64,000 bases of DNA from Cylindrodendrum hubeiense (lineage: Eukaryota > Ascomycota > Sordariomycetes > Hypocreales > Nectriaceae), in NCBI GenBank assembly GCA_014621425.1, contig JAANBB010000149.1, positions 1 to 64,000 of the forward strand. The letters are read 5' to 3'. Shown here one piece after another: positions 1 to 10,476 of the stretch. A program made the position numbers and the translations under genes. How positions within the stretch are numbered: the stretch's first letter is position 1; every line of letters starts with the position of its first letter. The notes beneath the pieces were generated by a model, which was not told the DNA's origin, ran no database searches, and saw only the letters and a list, made by a program, of their open reading frames with translations.

Positions 1-649
1 TGGGGTAGGCCTCTGGGCGCGCTGGACGAACTGCCACTGGAGCCTCGGAGTCGGGTGGGGCACTGCCGAGGATCCAGTCGCTGCAGCGTCAAACCAGAGC
101 CGACGCGGCCGGACGCCACCGCCGTGACGGACGCCCATGGGTCAGCTTCAGAATGTGAAGATGCGAGCAAACGTACGATTCTTGGGGGAAGCTGAGGTAT
201 ATGCACTCGTGTCTTGTCTAGCTTAATCCGTCAAACGGCGTGTACTCTAACATGGTCTGATAGTCTGATATATCCTGGGTAAAGACTTCCGTCCACAGCT
301 GAGCTCGTGTCCTTACAGAGAATACATGTAACTGGGGCTGGATCATCATCGACGATAGCCCTCTAGATCCAAATCTGCGCATATTAAGACGAATCTAAAA
401 GACGACGGGCGAGTACGAACAGCATCAACATTACGACCAATCCACACCGGATACCAAAAAGCAGCAAAGCACAACCATGTATAACACCAACGAAAAGCAG
501 TCATCTCTCTCGGTATGCTACATCCAGGCAATGATAACAATGTGTCTGGCGAGGAAAAAAGTAATCTCCACGCAAAGAAAATAGCCCCCTCCCGTGCCCT
601 CATCAATCCTAGTCGACAATCGCCACTCCTCTCCGCTCTAGGTAATCCT
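1..649. other. Left edge, no gene firmly recognised
   Basis: A plus-strand frame is open from base 1 to a TGA at 193-195, and a minus-strand ATG at 138 opens toward the edge. Either could be the end or start of a neighbouring gene, but 45-64 codons without motifs do not allow a decision. 200-649 would be the 3' flank of YPT7. Confidence 0.3.
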
Positions 650-1638
650 CTAGCAGGCGCATCCGTCGCGGTCGTGCTCGATGTCAATGTTAATCGGATC
701 GTCAAAGTCGCCACTGAACTCCTCGGACTCCTCCTGCGCCAGAGCGTTTCGGGCAATGACTGTGATTTGTCAGCTTGTGTATTGACCATGCGGCGGGAGA
801 GTTACATACCCTCGAAAGCCTGATCGATATTGATAGCCTCCTTGGCACTCGTCTCGAAGTAAGGGATGTCGCCCTTGGACTGGCAGAAAGTCATAGCTCG
901 CTTGTTCGAAATCTGTCTCTGCGTTAGTATGCGGCTCGGCTAGAATACATCGAGAGTACCTACCACTCGCTTGCTCTCCTCCATATCAATCTTGTTACCC
1001 AGAACAACCTGCAACATCGTTAGCCCAGAGCCCAACTACTCATTTTCGAGCCAGATAAGCTTACGAAGGGGAAGTTGAGCGGATCCCGGGGCGATGCCTG
1101 GATTAGGAACTCGTCTCGCCAGCTATCTAAGGCCTCGAAACTCTTGGCGTTGTTGACATCGTATACTAGAACGCAGCAGTCGGCACCTCGGTAGAAAGCG
1201 ACACCCAGAGACTGGAATCGTTCTTGACCGGCGGTATCCCAGAGCTGGAGTATCCCGTGTTAGTACTTATGTGTGAGGGAGACATTTGTGAGGACATTGT
1301 CGCAGCTGCGTGTCGTACCTGCATGGTGACTTGTCGACCATCAACCAGGACCTCTCTCGTTAGGAAATCGGCGCCGATAGTGGCCTTGTAGCTGGCACTG
1401 AACTTCTTGTTGACCTAGAGGCGTCGGGATTCTGCATTAGCACCATCGAGCCTTCGTGGGAGGGCCGGTGATAAGGGGCGTGTGGGCCGTACATATTGGT
1501 TCATCAGACTGGTCTTGCCGACACCGCTATCCCCAAGGATAATGACCTAATTCCAAGCACCATCAGTGTCCATATTCTCCAGAAACTGCAGAGACTCGAG
1601 TATCGCACCTTGAGGAGAACCTTCTTCCTCGAAGACAT
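650..1638 (-). CDS. YPT7: Rab7-family small GTPase Ypt7
   Basis: Small GTPase that controls late endosome/vacuole tethering and homotypic vacuole fusion through the HOPS complex (family knowledge). It is encoded in seven exons; splicing by eye gives about 205 residues starting [11 protein letters not shown]. The sequence shows the P-loop GDSGVGKTS, the switch II motif [13 protein letters not shown], the NKID guanine-specificity motif, the ETSAKEA motif and a C-terminal CAC double-cysteine prenylation signal immediately before the TAG at 650-652. The first exon is only 30 nt (1609-1638), followed by an intron at 1547-1608; further introns follow NQY, TMQ, the NFPF segment, ESKRV and QAFE. The Rab7-type FYRGADCC and [10 protein letters not shown] segments separate it from other Rabs. 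It is divergent from the MoxR-like gene at 2204. Very sure of identity; internal exon edges are good to a few bases. Confidence 0.95.
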
Positions 1639-2203
1639 GTTAAGTTATCGTCGTGGACGGAGCGAATTCAATGACGTTATCTCGGACGCTTGCAACGCAA
1701 TCTCGCAATCAGGGCTGCTCGTCGGAGTTGGTCGCGGGCCGGGACCTCGTAGGGATCTCGAAAGCTGCTGCGTGTCGTCACGAAGCCGTCCGCAGCAGTT
1801 TGATGCTCGGGAGATGGGGGTTGTGACGTGGGAAAGGGCGTCGCGAGGGATGTTGTTTAACGGCAGACCGCAGATGACCGGGAGGGCGAACGACGCCAAT
1901 GTCGCAGCCTCGCCCCGTCGCTCGAGGTGACCAATGCCCACGCGCTAAGCTGCGCTAGGGCTAGGCTGATGCATAAATCTGCGGCACAGTCCAGCGTCCG
2001 CTGCGTAGTGGGGGGCAATGCCTAACGTGGGCGTTGGGAACTTGTGCATGCCACGTGACATCATATGCGCTGGTGTCATGCGACGTCACCCCTGTCCCTC
2101 GAGAGCTCGGTTGACCGATTGGAGATAGGGTCATTTTCCGAGGACTCCCTCCACGCATTGTTACGCCTGATGGACTCGAGCGTGAGTTCCGGGCCGCTCA
2201 ACG
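1639..2203. promoter_or_regulatory. Divergent promoter of YPT7 and the MoxR-like gene
   Basis: 565-bp intergenic region between two divergent start codons. It contains an E-box-type palindrome within CCACGTGAC (2051-2059) and a CRE-like CGACGTCAC (2081-2089), 24 bp apart. Both lie 115-150 bp upstream of the ATG at 2204. CACGTGAC is the core bound by Cbf1/CPF1-type bHLH factors and TGACGTCA by bZIP factors (established). That they act here is inference. Open frames across this stretch look like chance. Confidence 0.4.
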
Positions 2204-3422
2204 ATGGCGGATGATGCTCTTCTCGACAAGGTCCATGCCCTGAGTGATCTGGAGCTGGCGCTGCTGCTGTGTCTCATCAGCCGTGAGCACTGTCTGGTTA
2301 GCACGCCATCAGAGGTCATCGAAGACTTGCTACAGGAACTCCAACTGGTACGACATTCCTACCATCTTTTAATGCCACAGTCAAGCCCAGAAGCTTACAG
2401 ACCAATTTACAGGTAGCCACCAAAACATTCGGCCTCAGCTGGGTCGTCATCGACTGCAGCCCTTCCACCACCCTCGAAGACTTCGCCGCTGCCCTCCTCA
2501 TCCCCCACCAGCAGCCCTCCCCCCACAGCCGCTCCGACTCGCCGTTCCGCCGCAACCGGGCAGACTCATACTTTGTCTCGCGGCCTTCGTCAAACCCCTC
2601 GGCGCCCTTATCCCCGCCGATCCCTGGGCCATCCTCATCCCAGATCGCCAACGTCATCTTCGCCAAGAACCTCGACCGCGCGCCCCAGGCCGTCCAGATC
2701 CAAGCCCTCGAGCTACTACGCACTCGCCGCATTTTCACCCGTACGTCGGTGCAGACTGCGCCTAAGCAGTTCGTCTTCATTCCGGTCCTAGAGGCTGCGA
2801 GTGGCGGTGAGGCGCATGTCACGGCGCATTTAAACGACTTCTTATACATTGCCTACTGGCATAACCCAGATGATGGATTTGTTAATCTCGATGAGCATGA
2901 TGTTGGAGATGGAGCCGATACTGCATCAACTGGTAGTGTTGTGAAACGGGGCACAGGCGATGATGCATCGGCATCCTCTCCCTTGATCTTAGAGACCGTA
3001 CGTTCGGGAAGTCACGGGCAGATGTTCAGTGCTAACATACCTTGCAGGAGATCAGCCACCTAGGCACGCTGAGCCAGCAAGCTCAAGTCGACATTGACGT
3101 CGTGCGCTACCAGATGAACATAATCACCTTCCTCCGAATGCACCGCGCCGTCGCCAGCGGCATCACGCCCACAGCAACAAAGCACTTCGCCCAGCTCATG
3201 CGCTGCCTGGCACCCTTGCATCGGTCTGACTATGTCACACCAGCACTCGTCGGCCTCGCTGCTAGAAAGGTCTATCTGCACCGCATTCATCTCACTCCAC
3301 CTGAAAAGGAGAGGAGCATGCAATGGGGTAGCCGAGTCGAGGCTGTGGAAGCGTTGCTGGAAGATATCGGGCCTGAAGATATCGTCGAAGATGTCTTGGG
3401 TATGGTGACCGCGCCTCTTTAG
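2204..3422 (+). CDS. MoxR/magnesium-chelatase-like AAA+ protein lacking a P-loop
   Basis: Three exons (2204-2347, 2413-2997, 3048-3422) join in frame to a 367-residue protein. The middle part carries NLDRAPQAVQIQALELLRTRRI, which matches the stretch after Walker B in MoxR/Mg-chelatase AAA+ proteins (pattern INRAPPKVQNALLEAMQER). The C-terminal third resembles the AAA lid of the same group: a helix with MHRAVASGITPTATKHF, then a SDYVTPALVG segment. No GxxxxGKS/T Walker A is visible, and the acidic DE of Walker B is replaced. Residues 75-130 form a Ser/Pro/Arg-rich insertion. Fungal homologues are often labelled magnesium chelatase, but fungi make no chlorophyll, so that name should not be read as a function. 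The role is unknown. It shares a promoter region with YPT7. Exon structure is well supported; the family call is moderate. Confidence 0.7.
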
Positions 3423-3676
3423 GCCGTGTCACCCGTGTATTAGGTAGTCTATAATAATTCTACACCTTGCGAACAAAACTCAGGACCCCTGATGCTCGAA
3501 GAGCCGACTCGTAGTCCAGTCCAGGTCGTTCCATCATGCCAGACAACCCATGCGTGCTTATCTCTTTTTCGCCGTGTTCCCAACGTATATGTCGTTCAAC
3601 TCACAAGGAAAGTCACCCTAGTAAAACAAATGCGTTACACAATTTCCTCCACAACGCCGTCATGCAAGAGGTCCAT

Positions 3677-5422
3677 CTAGGAAACCTCGCGGATCTTACA
3701 TTGCCAGCCAGAGCCAGCCTCGAGGAGGGGCAAGCTATAGAGTTTATTAGTATTAATAATCACATATAGAAGCAGGGGTACTTACCTAGCGCCCAAGCAC
3801 CAACCAAGCTCGTTGTTGTTGATCTTCTTGGCAACCTTGACTTCACGCTCGATGGGCATGTCATAGCCGGTGTGCAGAAGAGCCATCATAAAGTTGAGAT
3901 CCAGGCAGTGCTCTGGTCGGTCCAGAAGCTCCTCCATAGCGCCGGGGACGGTGGTGAAGATGTCCCAGGCAGGCTTGCCCATGCAGACGGTCTGAGCAAG
4001 GTCGTGCATCTCACGGAGGGTGAAGGAGTCGGGCATTCCAAGAGGCTTGGTGCGGTCGTAGAAGTAGGAGAAGATGTAGACATCATCCTGGAGAAATGTC
4101 TTGGCCAGGGACGGCTGGTGGACGCCGTTGAAGGAGCAGGGTGTAAGAGTACACTCCTTCTCCTTGGCAAGGATCTTCTCAGCCAGGTTGCGACACTGAG
4201 CGGGAGCGGGCTCTGAAGGACCGGTGAAGTTGAAGGTGACGCTCTCAGCATCGCTGATCTTGACCTCGATTGCCTTGGCCATTCCGGGAGCGACGCAGGG
4301 GTGGACAACGGGCTTCGCCATCCAGGCTTTGTCCTCTCCATTAGCCTGAATAGTCTCCCGGATCAGGGTCTGGTGGATCGTGTCACGGGCAGCCATCAAG
4401 CCATATCCCAGGTGAGAGTGCTGGTAAAGCTCAAACTTGCGGCCACCGAAGTCCAGCTCATACTTGTGGTCACCCTCGGCAAGCTTCTCAGGAATGCCAC
4501 CGTCGGCAGCAGGCTTGAAGCTGGGCTCAAAGACGATCTGGGTTGAGCCACCGCCAAGATCGAAAACAGCGGCTGAGCCAGTAGAGTCGGGGCTGCCAAT
4601 CTTGCCAAGGAGGTAGTTGGTGGTGATCCAAGCATAGACACCCTCCATGGAGCCGTCCATGATGGCAACACCCTCCTTCCCGCTGTCGACAACGGGGAAG
4701 GGGTAGTCTTGCTCAAGATGGCGTCGCACCTCGGCGAGGATGGCGTCGGCAAGTTCAGTACCAATCATTCGCAGACCCGCGGTGGCCTTGACGGCAACGG
4801 GAGTGCAGCCCTTGAGTTTCTCGGGGACGTTGTCCATGGCGACCTGCAGGAGAGGATCGAGACTCTTGGCGGCAGCCACGGGGTCGTTCTTGAAAGCGCT
4901 GAGGCCGCCAACAGACTTCTCCGTCATCTTGAATTCCTCGCCCTCGAGCTGGGGTGTGGGGCCGCAGTTGTGGAACTTGTAGACGTGGATACGAGAGCCA
5001 GTGCTGCCAGCATCGATCATCAGGACGTACTGGACAATGGGCTTGTCCTTGGAGTATGACTTCTGGCAAAACGCAGTGCCGTAGGAGGAGTCGGAAGGGG
5101 TCTGGCCGTCATTGGACTGGCCATCTTTGGAGTCGCCAGCGGGGTGCGAAACTATCGTATTGTCAGCGCCTACAGGGCCCAGTAGCCTGGCTCAGTAGTC
5201 CATACCTTCTTTGTAGATCTCGACGCCTCTGGGGGACATGAAGTAGAACAGAGTGACGAGGACGAGGACGATGGTGGCCGTCTTGATCCACCTTGTCCTC
5301 TGCGCCTGTGTCATCCAGGATTCCTTCATCTTTTTCGGAACGAACTTGTAGCGGTCGGGTTTCTCGTGGGGATCGTGGGCTACTGGCTTTTTTGTTGGTA
5401 GCGAGACAGATGTTCTTCTCAT
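3677..5422 (-). CDS. GDA1: Golgi guanosine diphosphatase (GDA1/CD39 apyrase family)
   Basis: Type II membrane GDPase of the Golgi lumen. It hydrolyses GDP left by mannosyltransferases to GMP, driving GDP-mannose antiport (family knowledge). Three exons (5206-5422, 3786-5151, 3677-3734) join in frame to 546 residues. There is a short basic cytosolic tail, one membrane anchor ([12 protein letters not shown], about residues 50-65) and then the lumenal domain. Apyrase conserved regions are visible: [38 protein letters not shown] and [13 protein letters not shown]. Reading through the last intron would end the protein at LGAR. Using the GTAAGT donor at 3785 and the acceptor at 3735 instead gives LGASLPLLE and 18 more residues, as expected for this family. 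It is divergent from the PPPDE gene across about 1 kb. Confident. Confidence 0.93.
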
Positions 5423-6437
5423 GAGCGCGGGATCCGTCTAGGATGGAGCGGGGACGGCACGGCGACGAGAGAGACGGTCGTTAGGGAGAGAGGCCGTCGC
5501 GCATTGGGGTCGCGATGCACAAATGAGTGGGAGGAGGAAGTTTAGAAGGACCTGCGGGTGAGATGATGTAGTGGTTGTGGCAAGGGGAAATGAAAGGAGT
5601 CGATGCACTCTGGCGGGAAAGGAGTCGTGTTGCCCAGTTGCCAGACGGTGGATGGGAAACTTGCAGGTAATCTGGACGATTCTAGCCAATCTGCATCTGA
5701 GGCGGTGGGTGGCGCACCTGCACAGTGGACCTGACAAGGATGGATTAGGGGAATTTAGGGGAATGCAGAGGGACGACCCCTGAGTTTGACGCGGCAATCG
5801 CTGACTTGGGGCCACGCTGACCACTATGACAGCCCGCCAGAGCCTGTGACAGCGCTCGGATAGCCCAAGAGCCCCTAATCTTAGCGGCTCCACCCATTGA
5901 AGGAGTCCCCGTCAGAGAGTCAGTCTGTCCGCTTGCGGGGACAGGGCCCCCAGTCATCCAATCAGGTACATGCATTCCCACTGGACTTGTCCAGACTTGT
6001 CCAGAACAGATCGATCAAGAGAGGCATCTGGAGGCAAAGCTTGTTCCCTGCCTGTGTTAAATATCGTAAAGACGAATTGATTTACCGAGATAGCGAAAGT
6101 ACTGAGCGATTGCAGCTCGTCAAGTAGTCATAGTATGCTTTGTGACATTGTGTCTGGCTGTGTCTACATGGGCTGGCGCTGAATGATTACTGAGACAGGC
6201 TCGGTGCTCACCCCTCCAGAATCTTCTAAAACGTACGCCAGTGTTGCCTTGAGACTGAGCTTAGCCCTTAACAACTCAACCTCCCAACTCTCCCTTTACA
6301 ATCTTTCACCATTTGTATTGTTTCTTGTGATAGCTCACGCGACATCGAACGCCTCCCAAACGCAACACCCGTCAATCCGCGTTTACACACCGTCGATCCT
6401 CCGTTCCCCAATCCCGCTGCTACCAGTTAACGGCGAG
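5423..6437. promoter_or_regulatory. Divergent intergenic region of GDA1 and the PPPDE gene
   Basis: About 1 kb between two divergent starts. It holds a CCAAT box in good context (CCAATCA at 5958-5964) and a perfect 10-bp tandem duplication, GACTTGTCCA, at 5984-6003. Open frames in all directions here have no recognisable protein character. The reading frame upstream of 6438 stays open back to 6183, but it is low-complexity and looks like leader sequence. Confidence 0.35.
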
Positions 6438-8239
6438 ATGGACGTTCACTTGCTTGTGTACGACCTCTCCCGGGGCCTGGCTCGCCAGATGTCGGCCGGG
6501 ATTCTGGGATTCCAGCTTGATGCTATCTATCACACGTCCATCGAGGTCAATGGCCGAGAGTATGTTTACGACGGCGGTATCATTGCCATCGCTCCCGGTT
6601 CATCTCACCTCGGCCAGCCGATGGAGAGGATGCATCTCGGCACCACAAATCTACCAATGGACGTTATCGAAGAGTTCATCGACTCTCTCCGGCCCATTTT
6701 CACCATTGAGGTAAGACTTCTTTTCGTCCACTCATCACTTGCACGTGCCAACTCAGCTATTTCTAGGCGTACGACCTCTTCCACCACAACTGTAACAACT
6801 TCAGTGACTCCCTCTCAAACTTCCTTGTCGGAAAGGGAATTCCCGAGCACATAGCCAAAATGCCACAAGCTGTTCTTGACTCGCCAATGGGTCGCATGCT
6901 GCTACCCCAGCTCACTCAAGGAATAAATGCCGGGAGACAACAGAATGGGTCTATCCTCGGTCTCCAGCAGAGCGCTCAGGCACCAGTCCAGAACCAACCT
7001 GCCTTGCCACCGAAGCATGCTGTCAAGACTGTCACTGACCCCTCCGAGTTCAATCGTCTCCTTGAGCAAGCGAAGTCCTCATGTGCAGTCGTCTTCTTCA
7101 CCTCTGCCACTTGCCCGCCATGCAAGATGCTATACCCAGTCTATGACGAACTAGCGCAGGAGTTCGGGGACAAGGTCACCCTTATTAAAGTCGACGTCTC
7201 CCAACAGGGCGGGCATCAAATTGGAAGTCAGTTCTCGATTCGAGCCACACCAACCCTCATCACCTTCTTAAAGGGTGAGAAGGAGAGCACCTGGTCCGGC
7301 GCAGATCAAGCTAAGCTCCGCGGGAATGTTCAGCTCTTGGTTCAGATGGCTTTCCCTCTTCACCCTCATGAGAAGCTGCATCTCCCAAGCTTCTCTAACC
7401 CTGACGTGAAGCCTGTCCTATATGCCAAAGTCCCTCCACTGGACAAGTTGTTGGCCAAGATGGGCCAAGACGTCGCAAATAAGACCGACGTTCAAACTCT
7501 CAAGCACTATCTCGAGGTTCGTGCCAAGGACGGCCTGCAAGACGCCATCGTGCCTCAGATGAATCGCCTATCCAGACTTGTCAAGGATTCGGTAGAATCG
7601 CTACCAATTGAGCTCATGTTCACAATCGTGGATTTGTTCAGGTGCGCTCTTTCAGATCCTAGGATAAGCGGATACTTTGCGGAGGAGACCAATCATCAGA
7701 CTGTACGAAGCGTGTTGGACCTTGTCAACAAACAAACAGACTGTCCATATGCTCTCCGTTTAGTCACGTTGCAGATGGCTTGCAACTTTTTCTCAACCCC
7801 CCTCTTCCCGGAAGAAATCCTCAGCAAAGACGATCTGCGAGCCCCGATCATTCAACTCATTTCCTCTAGCTTCCTCGACGAAAGTCATAATAATGTCAGG
7901 GTTGCAGCATCTTCACTCCTCTTCAATCTGTCCCTGGCAAACAGAAGAGCCGCACAAAACTCAAAACCGACATTGGCGGAAGACGACGAGGTTGAGTTGG
8001 CAGCATCTGTGGTCGAATCCATTGGCCAAGAGGAGAAATCCGTTGAAGCTTTGCATGGTATGCTGCTTGCCTTGGGAAATCTCGTATTCCGCACATCGCT
8101 AGATGGACAGCTCGCAGATCTTCTCCGGGCATTGGATGCTGAAGGGACTATATTGAGCAAGAAGGCAGCGTTCCCGCAAGAAACGTTGATTAAAGAGGTG
8201 GCAGTTGAATTGCTTGGCAAAGGCCTCAGGAAGGCGTGA
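6438..8239 (+). CDS. PPPDE (DeSI-type) peptidase - thioredoxin - PUL domain protein
   Basis: Two exons (6438-6710, 6767-8239) give 581 residues with three domains in order. Residues 1-140 are a PPPDE/DeSI-type cysteine isopeptidase fold. The putative catalytic His is His32 in IYHTS and the Cys is Cys100 in FHHNCNNF, which spans the splice junction; related enzymes remove SUMO or ubiquitin. Residues 180-280 are a thioredoxin domain with active site CPPC (Cys207/Cys210), not the classical CGPC. Residues 300-581 are a helical PUL domain, which in PLAA/Doa1 binds Cdc48/p97. The architecture suggests a redox-sensitive ubiquitin/SUMO-processing factor linked to Cdc48, but that role is inference. 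The start was chosen because MDVHLLVYDLSRG is the typical N-terminus of the peptidase fold. It ends 78 bp from the convergent dehydrogenase gene. Confidence 0.88.
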
Positions 8240-8317
8240 CGTGACTGATATGGCACCATCCATCTCATCTTATTCCTAATTAATGAAGATGTATATATTG
8301 AGCACACATAAATACCA

Positions 8318-9343
8318 TCAAGATCTTTGTCCCGGGAGCGGATACCCTCCAAGCTTGCGAAAGAACGCTTGAGCGTTGACAAAGGTGTCAGAGATGGCCT
8401 CACCAGTCCACGAAAATGACGAATCTGCCAGGGGCCCTTCAACCTCTCTGCAAATTCCGCCAACAATCTAGTTTCCAGTAAGCATAACTTCGTTGTGCAT
8501 AGAAGACCCTCGGTGAACCTACCAAACAGCACTTTCCTTGCATCCTCTTGTCTAGAGACATGTGCATAAGGCCTTTTGCAACATCCTCTGGAGTATTTGT
8601 CGGAAGCCCCTCGGCTTTCCAAGCTGCCGAGTATCCCTCGGTAATAAACGTAGGGGTGAGGAATGGCGCAACGCTGTTGACACGGATACCTAGGCGTTGC
8701 GCTGGGATGTGAGAAGAACGGAGGAGACCCATGACGCCGTGCTTCGATGAGACGTAGGATACTACTTCTGTACCACCGAAGTACCCGGATGTTGACGAAA
8801 CCAAGACGACAGAACCACGCCATCCATCCTCGTCGGGCGGGTTGTCTTTCATGTGAAAGACTGCATGCTTCAGAGCTGCATCATCATCAGCACAAGTGGT
8901 GACTTTGGAGGAGGGCAAAGCGACGTACTATTCATTGTACCCTTCAGGTTCACATCAATGATTCGAGTAAAGCCATCGTCCTTCAATTCCCCCTTCTCGT
9001 TGACATCAAAGTCAAAGAACCGACGACTCTCCATGATCCCCGCGTTTGCTACCACGATATCCACACCTCCGAACCTCTCAATGGCTGACGCGAAGAGAGC
9101 TCTCACCTCGTCCCAAACAACGATGTCCACGGGTACGAACAAGGCACGGGATGCATCTCCCAGGCTCTGAATCGCATTTTCCGCGGCCTTCCGAGCGGAT
9201 GGGAGATCGGCGATGACAACGTTGGCACCGTTGGCGTGGTATTGCCGGATGGCCTCCAGACCAATGCCATTAGCCCCGCCTGTGACGATGGCGGTTTTCC
9301 CAGTGACACCACTTAACAGGGATAGATCTGGGGAGAATGACAT
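8318..9343 (-). CDS. NAD(P)-dependent short-chain dehydrogenase/reductase
   Basis: Three exons (8929-9343, 8523-8875, 8318-8467) join in frame to 305 residues. Classical SDR features are visible: the cofactor motif TGGANGIG near residue 20, NAG in VVANAGIM, a catalytic Ser in SSTSGYFGG, the Tyr-x-x-x-Lys pair YVSSK, and a following VNSVAPFLTPT segment. The overall pattern resembles fungal enzymes annotated as 15-hydroxyprostaglandin-dehydrogenase-like, but the substrate cannot be read from sequence. The start is the first ATG (9343); an upstream in-frame stretch lacks an ATG. Extending exon 2 past the donor at 8522 gives an unrelated tail, so the terminal 49-codon exon is preferred. Convergent with the PPPDE gene. 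Confidence 0.88.
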
Positions 9344-10476
9344 GTTTCCGAACCTGAAAGATCCCAAATTTTATACCCAAGATATTAAGCCAGAAAGTCG
9401 GAAAGGGGGAGTCAGTTGCTTCGAAGTACTTACCTCGTAGGCGTGCTGAGAATGATGCTGGAAGACGTGCTTGGTTGTTTCGAGGTACCATGAGGGGAAC
9501 GGTACGTACCTATATACCTCCATTTGGGAAACCCCAAGAACACAACCTTCCGCACCACGTGCTGTCTCGAAATGTTTCAAGATCAATTCTTTTTATTATT
9601 ACTTACAATTTAAACCCTCGAACCCATATTAACGTTATATCTAAGCTTCTACAGACGTCACCTTCAAGTTCAACGTCATGACTCTCGAGCTTCAAGTTCT
9701 CAGTGTGCCGCTCAGCTACGGAATTACCAAACAGGCGCCATTTTGCTCCCAATGTAGGCTTATTTTTGTTTAACCATTGCGTGGCATAATGCATTATCGC
9801 GTGCTTTTTTCTTTAGCTACTGACTGTAAATTCCTGGCCGGTCAAGAATTGGATCTCTCGAGTGCTTTGCTCTCCGGGAGAAACACGGGGTATTTTTGCG
9901 GTGATCTTGGGCTGACTTCTGATGTCTGGCAGCAAACATACTAGCTGTCTAATACCAAAATCAGTTCTGCAGATAGTACTGTCGTGGTCCCAAAAGGGTA
10001 TCAATGTTAGCCTCACTACCTTGTTCTTTCAATTCAGTCTCACTCCTAACCCTCACGGGCCTCACCTCCCTATATTTCTATGTGTGTCTCAGTTCTACGA
10101 GGTTCATCTTGCCCTTCTGTCTTAAGAGCTTGTCTCGTTTTATCCCCGAGTTTACCTTATTATGTTCATGGGCTTACTTCGCTGTTATACTATAGCAATC
10201 ATGATAGGAACAATCAGCCATCTATATAGGCACCATAGGAAGGCAAGTAAGAATCGCAATGGAGTTAGATTCATCCCTAGTCTCTTAAAGGCAGATGAGG
10301 TCTCTTTTGCAAATAATTTACCCAGTGCCTCTCCAAGCTCTCCCCACAAACCCACAGTATCCACCCTGGAAGCCCGGCCCGTGATAAGCCAGCAGTATGT
10401 GGCGAGCATCCTGGTGATGATTAATGGTAAAGGTCGAATCGGATCTTGTTTGGGTATTTCTTTTAGAAAAAAGTCT
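9344..10476. other. Intergenic region without a recognised gene
   Basis: About 1.1 kb between two minus-strand genes, noticeably A/T-rich. It includes the dehydrogenase promoter and a CACGTG at about 9557. Several 60-120 codon open frames occur on both strands. One on the minus strand (10185-10553) overlaps the end of the Gfd2-like gene out of frame. None shows a known motif. Confidence 0.4.

Noticed and set aside
1..195. Open frame from the left edge ending in TGA at 193-195
   Set aside because: Could be the 3' end of a neighbouring gene, but 64 codons without a motif and an equally open antisense frame prevent a decision.
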